The translations under genes were made by a program, and so were the position numbers. The notes beneath the pieces were generated by a model that did no database searches, had not been told where the DNA came from, and saw only the letters and a list, made by a program, of their open reading frames with translations. Below are positions 11,401 through 19,163 of a stretch of 64,000 bases of DNA, in pieces; the first letter of the stretch is position 1; each line of letters opens with the position of its first letter. This DNA comes from Allodiplogaster sudhausi (taxonomy: Eukaryota; Nematoda; Chromadorea; Rhabditida; Diplogasteridae). The stretch is taken from NCBI GenBank assembly GCA_945643635.1, contig CALZFC010000030.1, positions 2,666,501 through 2,730,500 of the forward strand. The letters run 5' to 3'.

Positions 11401-14400
11401 TTGATATGGTCAAAATGCCCGTGATGAAGACGAAGTCCGATGACGTGGTCATCGTCAATGAACTCTCCGGCGAACACTGCTTTCCCTGGTGCATCGCCGT
11501 AAAAGAGCACAAGTTGAATTCCAGGCATTGCCTCTTGAAATTCCTTCACGTCGGCAAGAGTATACTCAGGCTTCTTCGGGATATTGAACTCTTGATGGTA
11601 AAGATCTGCGACAGCTTGCTGTCTGCCTTCGTATCGTCGTGTTGCCTCCCATCTCGCAGGATCTTTCTTGCGCGACAAATAGGCCATGCCGACAGCAATA
11701 GCTTTCGCCAAACAGTCACGCTTTCCTATAAACGAATGAACGTGTTGCCTAATTTTCTTATTTCTTCGAACCCTTCACACGCGTTATGTTGCGCCAATCA
11801 CCCTTTCGCGCGAATGACCGCTGTCCTCTGCCACTAGGTACATCAATCCATGAAATACGTACCTCTATCTATAAAAAATATTTGTTTACTGAAATAAAAT
11901 AAAAATATTAATTTCTGTCCTTCACTCAGGAGAAGAGGTGCAGCTACTCCTGTTGACGTTTGCGCAAGTGAAATTTCACGACGCAGAATGCGCGGAATGT
12001 GTTCCGTGTACCGTGACGGTTTAAGATAGTATGCACGCGGAACGCCATCCTGGTTAATTGCTACCGAGACGCGGAGGTCACTGCCGTGCACCTTTGGCCT
12101 ACTTCTTTTGATAATATCATCACCTAAATATGTAAAGTAAAAAATATTTCTGTATCTATTTGGTCATAACAAACCAAATCAAAAAGGCCGTCCAGGTCCT
12201 GTGTGCGGTACGCGATCTTGCGGAATCGTATGGATGTGTTCTCCTCGGTGACATTGAACCTTTTATTGTGCCGAATATCACGCTCCACAACATGATAGAA
12301 GTCTGTGACAGTATGGCCGATGCCATCAATGCACAATGGATTCTAAATTACAGAGTCTCAAGAAATTATACAAAGAAATTTCAAAAAATTATCTACCTCC
12401 TCCTCGTCTTCATTCATGACTTTCACAATATTCGCTTTCACATCTCCATCGCAGTTTTTCTCACTGCTCTCGCAATCGCTACTTGAACTGCCACTCTCGT
12501 CATCAGACGAATCCTTAAAAGTTGAATTTTACAAGCTAAAAAAGTAAAAAAATTCAAATACATTGCTGGAGCTGTCGTCGCTGCTACTGTCGGTGCTGTT
12601 GCCGGCACTGCTCTTCGAACTGGCGTACTTGTTGGAACTGTTAGTCTCTTCATCGTCGTCAGAAGAGAACTTGAAATATTTTTTGAATTATTTTATCTAG
12701 TACTTTTTCATAATAATAATTTTCAAATACATTGCTGGAGCTGTCGTCGCTGCTACTGTCGGTGCTGTTGCTGGCACTGCTCTTCGAACTGGCGTACTCG
12801 TTGGAACTGTTAGTCTCTTCACCGTCAGAAGAGAACTTGAAATATTCTTTTTAACTGGTGATGTAGTTAATTGAAATAAATATAACTACTCACGTCTCTC
12901 TTGTTGCTGCTGCAACTGGATGAGCAAGTGAAACTCGAGGTGCTACCACCGTCTTCATTATCCGAGGAGAACTAAAAAACATAATTTTAATTTGTAATAT
13001 AATAATAATAAGAAAATACAAACGTCGCTAGTGTCGCTTTTTGAACTGCTCTTGCTGTCGCTGCTTCTGCTACTCGAGCCGCTCCTGCTGCTCCTGCTGC
13101 TGCTTCTGCTCCTGCTGCTAGTGCTGCTGCTTCTACTTCTCTTCCTTGTGTGGCACCTTCTTCCATTCTCAAAACTTCTATGTGCACGTTTGCCTCCATA
13201 GCAAGTTGCCTTTTTAGTCGACGTGGATGGACCATCACAACTGTCCTCTTCTCCTTCCTTGAAATTATGAAATATTTTAAGCATGAATGTTATAAGAGAG
13301 AAAGAAAAATCGAGAAAGATAAGAGAGAAAGAAAGAAAATCGTTTGCCTTTTTGTACCTCATTATGACGACTTCCCTTCCTCTTTGCTTCATTGTGAAAA
13401 GGCACTGCCGAGGAACGCTTCATTTTTAGAGTCTTCAAAATGCGAGCTGAAATATGTTATTTAAGGTGTGCTCAAGAATGTTAAACGTTGAGAACATGCC
13501 AGCACAACCAAAACGTCCTGTGAGTTTTGGCAAACGAATTCGTCCGGATGGAAAAGGATACGAAACGGTATATGCTTCAAAAATTTTTTTTCATTATTGT
13601 GAACATTTTTGTTTGTATTAGGGGGCGATAGAAGAAGGCGAAACTTCAAGCAATACAAACGAAACGCGAATCATCATTCATATCGAGAAAGGCAGCAACA
13701 TAACTGTGGACATAACCATTACGAAATAATCACAGACATATTTTAAATATTTGATGAATATGTTGTATACATACATATTTTCACAAGCAGATATTTACGT
13801 TTCTCCCTATTCCCTCTCTCTCTCTATCTCTCTCGCTCTCTCTCTCTCTCTCTCTAGTGATATGAAGAGAAGACTTAGCGGCGCTTCGCTATGTTCAGAT
13901 CATCATGCTGATAAAGCGATGTCAGTGCGCTTGAGCACTTTCAGTGAGATTGATTTTCTCTCCCAGTGGCTACGTTCTTATTCATCCTCTCTTGTTTTCT
14001 TCATTTTTTTTTTGTATGTTGCTTACTATCTGGTATGTTTCTTGCAGGATGACGACTGAAGTTGTGGATCTTTCTAGCGGTGACGAACTCGTCAACCCGA
14101 GGACCAAGAAAAGAAAAACTGTGGGGGACAGCAAACAGGCGGACGGAGATGAAGAGGTTATCGCTAAGTTTCTTTATTCCTATATGTTCTTAATCTTTGT
14201 TCCCTTTTGAAGAAGCAGCCTTCCAAAAGGCGTCAAATCATCACGTCCGAAGACGAGGATGACGAGGTGCGAATACCTAAGGACAAGCGCGAAAAGGTTT
14301 GATTTTTCCTTTTCTTTCTTTTATTTGACTCAAATATATGCCTCTTTCCAATTCCTTTATTGAAATTTTCATTTTTAATGTACCGATTTCTTTTTTAATG

Positions 14401-17345
14401 TTTTCCTCACACTTTTTTTCTTTTAACTATTGTTGAAATTTGATGTGTATTATTGCAGGGGGGCCACTCAGAAGACTCGGATGATGATGATGGGAAGGGG
14501 GAAGAGGAGAGAAGAAAGCCTCGAAAGGGGAAGAAGAAGACGAAGTCTTTCAAGGTAGTCATTTTTATGTTTCGTTGCATCTTTTACTTGGAATATTATT
14601 GAAAATATGTTGTGTATTTTTGCAGGGGGGCCACTCAGAAGACTCGGATGATGATGATGGGAAGGAGGAAGAGGAGAGAAGAAAGCCTCGAGATGGGAAG
14701 AAGATTAAGAAGAAGAAATCGTTCAAGGTAGTCATTTTTTTTGTTTCGTTTCACCTTTTACTTGGAATATTATTTGAAATATGTTGTGTATTTTGCAGGG
14801 GTGGAGCTCTGAAGACTCGGACGATGATGATGATGATGGGAAGGAGGAGGAGGAGAGAAGAAAGTCGCGAAAGGGGAAGAAGAAGAAGACGAAGTCGTTC
14901 AAGGTAGTCATTTTTATGTTTCGTTGCACCTTTTACTTGGAATATTATTGAAAATATGCTGTGTATTTTTGCAGGGGTAGAGTTCTGAAGACGATGATGG
15001 GAAATGGAAATGGAAGGGAAAGCCGAGAAGAGGGCATAAGAAAAGACCCACATGTAAAAAATGTGGATATGAAGTGGCCTTCAACTGGAACGATAATAAA
15101 AAGGTTTGATTTTTTAAATAGAAATTTACTTGCTTAATTATACATATGTTTTTGACTTGACTGTATGTTTTCGTGGAATGTGAAGGTTTCTTTAATGAAT
15201 TTCCTTGTTTACGTCTGATTTCCTGATTTTATGGGTGCATGGATGCGTTGCGAAAGACATTCGGATCTTGAAAAGTACATGCGCACTTCGCCGCTGAAGT
15301 TCAAAAGCATCAAACGTTGCTGCAAGCGACCATGTCGGGAAATGAAAATCACCAAGAAATCGGAGAAGAACATGGGAAGGTGCTACTCTGTATGCACCAA
15401 CTGTGAGTTATTCGAATTCGAAGAATGAATAAGAAGAGATTTTTTCTGTGAGATTTTTCTAAGAGTGTGGATTTTGTTTTTTTCTTTAAATCATTCAATT
15501 TGTTTCTAGAGGTATTAGAATTCGAGAATAAAATTGTTTCACTGTTGCACATAGATGAGATTTTTCTGTGAGAATTTTCTAAGAGTGAGGATTTTGTTTT
15601 TTTCTTTAAATCATTCAATTTGTTTCTAGAGAAAACAGATTTTTCTATAAGAGGAATAAAGTTGTTTCATATGTATGTGCACTGTTGCACATATACATGA
15701 GGATGAACACACAAAAAAAGATGATTATTAATGAAGAAAATACAGCGAGGGAAAAAGAGTGACAAATAACGCTCTCTCAGCTGCCTTGAGAAGGGGAAGG
15801 AAATGGGGCAGAATTTGACAGTGTTCACAATCCGTACGTTTGTCGGTACTTCTGATATTATTCAATCAAAGTAATTCCAGGCAATGATTCATGTCTCTCT
15901 CTGTATCTGTCTCTGTGTACTTCAATATCCGTGAAGATATGCTGGCGTCTCGTCTGCGTGGCCAAATGGATAGCGCGTTTGACTAGTACGCGAAAGGTCC
16001 CCGGTTCGATTCCCGCCCGGAACACTGAAGCATTTTTGGCTCTGGACCTAGAAAAATTTCGCTTGGACATTTCGACGGGGCACGTGGACTTTGAAAAATT
16101 CCGAGTTGCTATTTCAACAGGGCTCCTGGACTTAGAAAAATTCAAAAGCATTCTCTGGACTTAGACAAATTCATAGAAGAGAAATTTCAACGTTGAGTTC
16201 TGGACTTAGAAAAATTTCAACAGCCTGTCAATCTGGGCACACTCATCATTCGAATTAGTCTAGATTGACCTGAAAACTCTATTGAAATGCGTCCTGAGCT
16301 CTGAAAAATCAATTGAGATTATTTAGATTAATCTAATTAATCTAATTAATCTATGTACCTGAAATGTTGGGCGGGACTGTACATGCATACATATTTAAAT
16401 ATATATGAATATATATTTTAAGCAGCTCCAATTCCTGCTCAGCTCGTCGGTGGTCGCCGTCGCTACTGTCGTTTCTTTAGCCCTGTACATTTTGATGGCG
16501 CTAGAAATGATGAAACGAGCGCGAGATCCGAACTCACAACAGGTACGTTTCGCTGCTCTTCCAGTCTGAATCTCTCTTCCCTCTCCCTATTCTCTCTGAC
16601 TCTCTCTTCCCTCTCTTCTCTATCTTCTCTGTCATGATGAATGTGCTCATGTTCTTGACCTGTCTACATTTTTCAAAGTCCAGAACCACCGTTGAAATTT
16701 TAGACCGTAATTTTTCTATGTTCAAAAATCCCATTGAAATTTTACCCCTGAAATTTTCGTTCTGGACTTAGAAAATTTCAGGAGTAAAATTTCAAGGGGG
16801 GTTCTGTACTTCGAAAAAATTCGTCAGGTCAAGAACATGAGCACACTCATCATTGAACATGAGCACACTCTCTCTTTCTCTGATATTCAGCGTTTGGCGA
16901 GTATAGAGCTAAGGTTTGTCTACTTGGGCGTCGGACATTTTCTCATCAACGTCCCTTCCATTGCGGATCAGGTTCGTGAAGACGATTTTGAGGAATATTC
17001 GCTTTTAATAATTAAAATGTTGATCAGCAATAACTGTGGTATTCGATAATAATTTAATATTAGACGTCAATCACCTTAAATGCAGAATCAATCAATAATT
17101 CTTTCTTAAAATAGGTCATAAAATCGCTGATGGGTGCTATTGACGGCGTCGGAGGCTTTCTTACTGCGTCCTACTGCTGCGAGCTCCGCTCACTCGCCCC
17201 GCCACTCCTCATGCTCTACCTCAGTCGCTCCATGCAGGCTGAGATCGCCGCCATCTTCCGAACACGCACGACAGACGACGCGACCGGAACGCGTGTCGTC
17301 ACGATTAGCAACCCGATCGAAATGCCGAATGCTATCAATCAATAA
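2498..17345 (+). CDS. Seven-transmembrane chemoreceptor 1, serpentine-receptor type, with a Polinton-like element in intron 4
   Basis: Exons at 2498-2656, 2783-2898, 2982-3093, 3307-3462, 16423-16542, 16891-16971 and 17115-17345 join in phase to about 324 residues. Hydrophobic segments match a seven-TM receptor. Exon 1 gives TM1 (MPLVRYDIPFLLSCLYIPPL), exon 2 a helix ending in LNAIQLCCSE, exon 3 carries ALNRFVAVMWP as the intracellular end of TM3, and exon 7 gives the last helix and a short tail. NRF-VMWP resembles the TM3 motif of nematode srg/srv/srx-like chemosensory receptors; the subfamily is inferred. The start codon directly follows a CT-rich tract and CTTAG, which suits trans-splicing. 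Intron 4 is ~13 kb because it holds 3693-16379; all splice sites and the frame look intact, so the gene may still be expressed. Confidence 0.85.
3721..4839. mobile_element. Foldback element nested in the left terminal repeat
   Basis: The ends CAGTCCCGCCCAGGATCTTGG and its inverse pair, and ~500-bp arms (3721-4240 against 4320-4839) mirror each other almost completely around about 4280; they include GATAAGAAGTTATCAG-like and TGATTGTGTGTA-like motifs. The element is flanked by TACATA on both sides (3715-3720 and 4840-4845). The uninterrupted right terminal repeat shows a single TACATA here and so serves as the empty site. There is no coding capacity. It shares its first 12 bases with the host element, so the same transposition machinery may mobilise both. 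Confidence 0.8.
4948..5147. mobile_element. 200-bp palindromic MITE nested in the left terminal repeat
   Basis: The ends pair as inverted repeats (CGATGCTAAATACGTTGGT against ACCAACGTATTTAGAAGCG), with internal mirrored AACAAGTTGACACTAACG. It is flanked by TCGA on both sides. The right terminal repeat lacks it and shows a single TCGA at the same place, confirming an insertion. A copy of half of this element recurs at 43408-43500 at the same position relative to the same terminal repeat, so the insertion predates that copy. Confidence 0.75.
5331..5403 (-). other. tRNA-like block with internal Pol III boxes (left repeat)
   Basis: Read on the minus strand it contains TGGCCAAATGG (A-box-like) and, ~40 bases on, GGTTCGATTCC (perfect B box), with a CGCGT...ACGCG hairpin between them in the anticodon-arm position. 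The acceptor and T stems do not pair properly and the anticodon loop is oversized. It is therefore a tRNA-derived or tRNA-mimicking block rather than a tRNA gene. An almost identical copy lies in the opposite terminal repeat. Confidence 0.5.
5699..6212 (-). CDS. Small CxxC-type zinc-binding protein of the Polinton-like element
   Basis: Exons at 6138-6212, 6028-6084 and 5699-5977 splice in phase to ~136 residues. The N-terminus is Ser/Thr-rich (MARSHSSLSSSSST), followed by a basic QRDRKRR patch. The C-terminal half holds VCNVCGRL and, 18 residues on, LCNSC, which would make a zinc ribbon with CxxC knuckles. The family was not recognised. It is the last gene of a compact minus-strand series, 34 bases behind the C2H2 gene. 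TTTCAACCAG just upstream of the start could be a splice or trans-splice acceptor. The reading frame is intact. Confidence 0.6.
6247..6576 (-). CDS. C2H2 zinc-finger protein of the Polinton-like element
   Basis: Single exon, ~109 residues. A Thr/Ala/Ser-rich N-terminus (about residues 1-45) is followed by one C2H2 finger, CEDC-x12-HIKRVH, near residues 56-76, then an acidic and aromatic tail. The first in-frame ATG lies 4 bases after the stop of the protease gene; an upstream TTG would overlap that gene. A single finger could bind DNA or a protein partner; its role in the element is unknown. The frame is undamaged. Confidence 0.6.
   Translation of the reverse strand: MTAGDRKAASPASTPAATTTTIDSKGKTIADTMSVPSVETNSEKKPFNCEDCGNVFSTGFNLRRHIKRVHSGDEIYQPRHARYIRPLGTIQLLTDESENVYVQFRPFDD
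6581..7093 (-). CDS. PRO: Adenain-like cysteine protease (Polinton PRO)
   Basis: Single intact exon of 170 residues, the usual size for adenovirus-type (C5 / Ulp1-fold) proteases in Polintons. The catalytic pattern is visible: His58 in SGEHLVAVYV, Asp74 in VEYYDS, Gln102 in RVQST and Cys109 in SVVCGHYCLFFL. In adenoviruses and Polintons such enzymes process capsid proteins during maturation; that role is inferred here from family knowledge and from the neighbouring capsid gene. It lies 36 bases after the upstream gene and 4 bases before the next start, all on the minus strand. This is the best-preserved enzyme gene of the element. Confidence 0.85.
   Translation of the reverse strand: MAIFPLTNVELNNFMETCSTTRAYYLGSFPCDTKLVLPERRPLCIVWNTGDSQSSGEHLVAVYVNITNSVEYYDSTANKPPALLAEWLAQFNNVQYFPHRVQSTTSVVCGHYCLFFLYLRCRGNKMATIAKYFSTRNYVMNDERVIRWFMTHLSQCIKAPLSKQQIIVSF
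7130..7577 (-). CDS. Small protein, possible second capsid (penton-like) component
   Basis: Exons 7296-7577 and 7130-7240 join in phase across a 55-bp GTTAGT...TTTAG intron to ~130 residues. The start ATG overlaps the capsid stop codon as TAATG. The protein starts MVLPSRVSLVIFIYFT and is rich in beta-branched residues (IEETTVLSATDIDTIDNTL, TRITVRLTVEG). Polintons usually place a single-jelly-roll penton-type protein beside the major capsid gene, so position and composition suggest that role, but no diagnostic motif is visible. Function is a guess; the reading frame itself looks sound. Confidence 0.45.
7577..8538 (-). pseudogene. MCP: Major capsid protein, double jelly-roll type, truncated and frameshifted
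   Basis: The C-terminal 224 residues (7577-8251) are clearly the Polinton capsid family: NPFNF-like HSPFNFQSFNISEV, LIPRRLIIGCIDQNAYEGS, GYKMYKNGFSLFAFNLSS and the ending LQLVIYAEYDGLYQIDHFRNV. The preceding 8252-8538 stretch, in another frame, gives the part just upstream in the family (GELDIVSPVHIDHFTTDRLL, LPHLNVQFTFHRNSDNF). Passing from one to the other requires a one-base shift near 8250. The first jelly roll (about 130-200 residues in intact relatives) is missing; in its place the exon continues in frame from polymerase sequence. Probably non-functional, unless the ATG at 8251 starts a shortened protein. Confidence 0.75.
8585..13423 (-). pseudogene. POLB: Protein-primed type-B DNA polymerase, ~20 exons, C-terminally truncated with one in-frame stop
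   Basis: Twenty exons stay in phase: 13358-13423, 13024-13257, 12894-12971, 12731-12835, 12562-12669, 12397-12513, 12171-12342, 11926-12123, 11772-11864, 11381-11725, 11141-11332, 10874-11094, 10567-10826, 10333-10511, 9843-10239, 9665-9794, 9377-9595, 9210-9315, 9029-9159 and 8729-8960 (~1190 codons). The N-terminus is Ser/Asp-rich with near-duplicate exons 4 and 5. Then come two Cys/His clusters, the exonuclease motifs (TIIFDIE, HNLRG-YDGQF, YCFSDV), the endonuclease-like HGCYWHACC region and polymerase motif A (YLDVTSLYPF). Exon 21 (8585-8694: LSEYMDTWIAKKKQ) needs a frame shift. Motifs B and C (DTDS) are absent. A TAG lies at 9752-9754. DNA replication of the element was its role; this copy should be catalytically dead. 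Confidence 0.85.
12562..12835 (-). repeat. Tandemly duplicated exon plus intron in the polymerase N-terminus
   Basis: Exons 12731-12835 and 12562-12669 encode almost the same Ser/Asp-rich peptide (FSSDGEETNSSNEYASSKSS against FSSDDDEETNSSNKYASSKS), and their flanking intron ends (GTATTTGAA, ATATTTCAAG) are also alike. An exon with its intron was therefore duplicated recently, differing by one codon and a few bases. Confidence 0.75.
13478..13729 (+). CDS. Small two-exon protein of the Polinton-like element, unknown function
   Basis: Exons 13478-13567 and 13622-13729 join across a 54-bp GTATAT...TTAG intron to ~65 residues. The N-terminal half is basic (PAQPKRPVSFGKRIRPDGKG); the C-terminal half is beta-like (TRIIIHIEKGSNITVDITIT) before a stop. 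It is the first plus-strand gene after the polymerase start, about 55 bases from it and divergent, so the two probably share a promoter region at about 13424-13477. It resembles nothing I recognise. Clean splicing and frame support a real gene. Confidence 0.55.
14049..15428 (+). CDS. GRF-zinc-finger-like protein with tandemly duplicated acidic/basic exons
   Basis: Exons 14049-14156, 14213-14296, 14459-14554, 14626-14727, 14799-14903 and 14981-15103, then a last exon ending at 15428. The protein opens MTTEVVDLSSGDEL, then runs through repeated units of HSEDSDDDDGK / EEERRKPR / GKKKTKSFK. It ends in a Cys-rich domain: CKKCGYEV, then RCCKRPCREMK and KNMGRCYSVCTNCELFEF. The KNxGRxYxxCxxCxxFxF spacing fits a GRF-type zinc finger, which binds nucleic acid in other proteins. 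The exon at ~14975 opens GGG-TAG where its duplicate has GGG-TGG; splicing to that new AG at 14980 would keep the frame. No clear acceptor precedes the last exon, so its 5' end is uncertain. Confidence 0.55.
14459..14980 (+). repeat. Four-fold tandem duplication of an exon-intron unit (~170 bp)
   Basis: Successive units begin at acceptor sites near 14458, 14625, 14798 and 14974. Each exon starts GGGG(G/T)..GAAGACTCGGA(T/C)GATGA and ends (T/G)TCAAGGTAGTC. Each intron repeats GTAGTCATTTTT...TTTTACTTGGAATATTATT...GTGTATTTTTGCAG. The duplicated unit therefore carries its own donor and acceptor, and coding phase 0 is kept in every copy. Confidence 0.85.
15645..16379 (-). repeat. Right terminal inverted repeat of the Polinton-like element
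   Basis: Inverse of the left terminal repeat. It includes the tRNA-like block and the GGACTTAGAAAAATT repeats, and ends TGTACCTGAAATGTTGGGCGGGACTG. It lacks both insertions found in the left arm and so shows the intact structure (~735 bp). Confidence 0.8.
15952..16023 (+). other. tRNA-like block with internal Pol III boxes (right repeat)
   Basis: Plus-strand copy of the block at 5331-5403, with A-box-like TGGCCAAATGG and B box GGTTCGATTCC at the same spacing. The two copies are close to identical over ~72 bases, although flanking repeat units differ slightly. Read outward, transcription would run from inside the element toward its end. Confidence 0.5.
16634..16862. mobile_element. Short foldback insertion in intron 5 of receptor 1
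   Basis: GTGCTCATGTTCTTGACCTG at the left pairs with its inverse CAGGTCAAGAACATGAGCAC at the right. The arms continue through AAAGTCCAGAAC- and GAAATTTTA-like segments that resemble the GGACTTAGAAAAATT repeats of the Polinton terminal repeats. ATGATGA / TCATCATT lie at the borders. It interrupts the CT-rich tract before exon 6 and leaves the acceptor TATTCAG intact. Confidence 0.65.
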
Positions 17346-17525
17346 TATTTTTGACTTATTGGATCTCAAAATCTGAAGTGCGCTATAGTAATCTTCCAAA
17401 GCCCGCTCATGGAACGCGGCGTTGTACCAGCTGGCAAGCTGTTTCCGCTTCTGCCCGTAGCGGCAAGATAGTATACTAGCCTTGAAAAAAATATGTATGT
17501 ATGTATTTATATATACATATATATA

Positions 17526-17973
17526 CAGTACCGCTCAACGGCGAGGGGTCAATTCAATGTCTGCTATGGCGGCCAAATGGGCCAAGTGGAATATCTCGCT
17601 GTGGAAAACTTATTCAGGCAAATCACATACAATTTGAGATCCCTGAATTTTTCTTCACTAATCCCGTTAGGAAAAATCTTAAAAATTTGTGAAATTAGCA
17701 TTTTTATGCCGTACGGTGACATAATTGCTGCGTTCTCATATAGCATTTCGTGTGTCGCAGGTTCGAACCCCAAGCGGAGCTAATCTTTTGCTGCATTTGT
17801 TTTCCTGCATTTTTCAAGATTTGTTTAACGTGATTAGTGAAGAAAAATTCAAGGATCTCATATTGAAATGTGATTTGCCTGAAAACGTTTTCCACAGCGA
17901 GATATTCCACTTGGCCCATTTGGCCGCGGCCACCATAGCCGATATAGAATTGACCCCTCGCCGTTGAGCGGTA
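17526..17973. mobile_element. Palindromic MITE with CAGTACCGCTCAACGGCG ends
   Basis: Terminal inverted repeats CAGTACCGCTCAACGGCGAGGGGTCAATTC... extend through GGCGGCC/GGCCGC motifs into ~180-bp arms. The element sits between TATATA runs. Its centre contains CAGGTTCGAACCCC, a B-box-like motif, in a sequence resembling the 3' half of a tRNA. Relatives occur at about 27442, at 32179-33657 and, as one end, near 44600. There is no coding capacity. Confidence 0.75.
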
Positions 17974-17988
17974 TTGTATATATATATA

Positions 17989-18026
<38 letters not shown>

Positions 18027-18099
18027 CGCGCCAAGCAATGAATTAATCGTCTCTGCAGACAACTAGTTGTCTTTTTTTTACATTATACATTTGTACTGA

Positions 18100-18560
18100 C
18101 AAAAGAAAGTGTATTTCATGCACAAAATATTATTTTATAATTCTGTACTCGGCCAGAGAATAGTGCGATAAAACTACAAGGTAGAATGTTTTTAGTACAT
18201 TTCTGCATTGTATAAAAGCTCTCAACAAATAGAACACATCATCAAAACATACAACAATTACATATGTACATATGTACTATTATTTAAACAAATATGTTTG
18301 CTCCACCACATGACATTTTCCAGGCTATTTTAAAATGTGGAAAACGAGAGATTTTACTCTCAAGCATTCATTAGACTACATTCAATGTCCGCTTGTCTGA
18401 GAAATTCCATTGTTTCCGAGACAACTGCACTAATCATGTGATCTCGTGATATTGTTTGGACGGACGCGATTCTTTGAATTGCTTCATTTGCGGCCATATA
18501 TATATATATGTTGATAATAGTTATTATGCAAGTATTATTCATGTCTTCAGATATATTGCA
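18100..18560 (+). promoter_or_regulatory. Conserved block upstream of receptor 2
   Basis: A stretch containing TTCTGTACTCGGCCAGAGAATA, AGCATTCATTAGACTACATT and CAATGTCCGC...GAGAAATTCCATTG recurs upstream of receptor 3 (23900-24300) and in diverged form upstream of receptor 4 (29680-30000). It always lies between the last exon of one receptor and exon 1 of the next. Position and conservation suggest promoter or enhancer content, but it could simply reflect duplication of the whole exon7-to-exon1 unit. Confidence 0.45.
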
Positions 18561-18739
18561 AACCTAGCGTTTCGATAAAAAATATGAACTACATATGGCC
18601 TTTAGATTTTTTCGCTCTCTCTTTCCACCCTTTTCTCACTCACTCTCTCTTTATGCGCCATTTTTTCACAATCACTCTCTTTGCATTCCTTTCACTACTC
18701 AAAAGCTTCTGTCTCTCATTTTATCTCTCTTTCTCCCTC

Positions 18740-18844
18740 TTTCGCATGCTCATCTCCCGCCTCTCTCTCTCCCCTCTCCTCAGATGCCCTTCGTCCCCCA
18801 CGACATTCCCTTCCTCCTCTCGTGCCTCTACATCCCTCCTCTCG

Positions 18845-18886
<42 letters not shown>

Positions 18887-19163
18887 CTCTCTTTCTCTCT
18901 CCCCTCTCCTTAGATGCCCTTCGTCCCCCACGACATTCCCTTCCTCCTCTCGTGCCTCTACATCCCTCCTCTCCTCGCTCTCTCTCTCTCTCTCTCTCTC
19001 CCTCTCTCTTTCTCTCTCTTTCTCTCTCTCCCTCTCCTTAGATGCCCTTCGTCCCCCACGACATACCCTTCCTCCTCTCGTGCCTCTACATCCCTCCTCT
19101 CGTCGCTCTCTCTCTCTTTCTCCCTCTCTCTTTCTCTCTCTTTCTCTCTCTCCCTCTCTTTAG
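18740..19163 (+). repeat. Tandem array of partial exon 1 copies with CT-rich tails (receptor 2)
   Basis: Units starting at 18784, 18914, 19042 and (the functional one) 19164 each have a CTCTCC-rich tract, (C/T)TAG or CAG, then an ATG and 60-65 bases of exon 1 (MPFVPHDIPFLLSCLYIPPL). They then run back into CT repeats. Period is 122-130 bp. Only the last copy continues into a full exon 1. Each unit duplicates a polypyrimidine tract, an AG acceptor and a start codon. Confidence 0.85.

Larger units (their letters stand above)
3693..16379. mobile_element. Polinton/Maverick-like virus-derived transposon, internally deleted
   Basis: The element is bounded by long inverted repeats starting CAGTCCCGCCCAACATTTCAGG, read inward from both ends. 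It sits in intron 4 of receptor 1 between TACATA (left) and TACATG (right), which suits a 6-bp target duplication with one mismatch. Its cargo is the Polinton gene set: protein-primed type-B DNA polymerase, double-jelly-roll capsid protein, adenain-like protease and small zinc-finger genes. The other sequences inside it are a 1.1 kb and a 0.2 kb nested element. No retroviral-type integrase and no FtsK/HerA-type packaging ATPase was recognised. At ~11.4 kb without the nested elements it is shorter than the usual 15-20 kb. Polymerase and capsid genes are damaged, so this is probably a non-autonomous copy. Confidence 0.85.

Noticed and set aside
13751..14059. Plus-strand open frame upstream of the GRF-like gene
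   Set aside because: Covers a CT microsatellite and a hydrophobic AT-rich stretch that ends at the TTGCAG acceptor; more likely an intron or 5' UTR.
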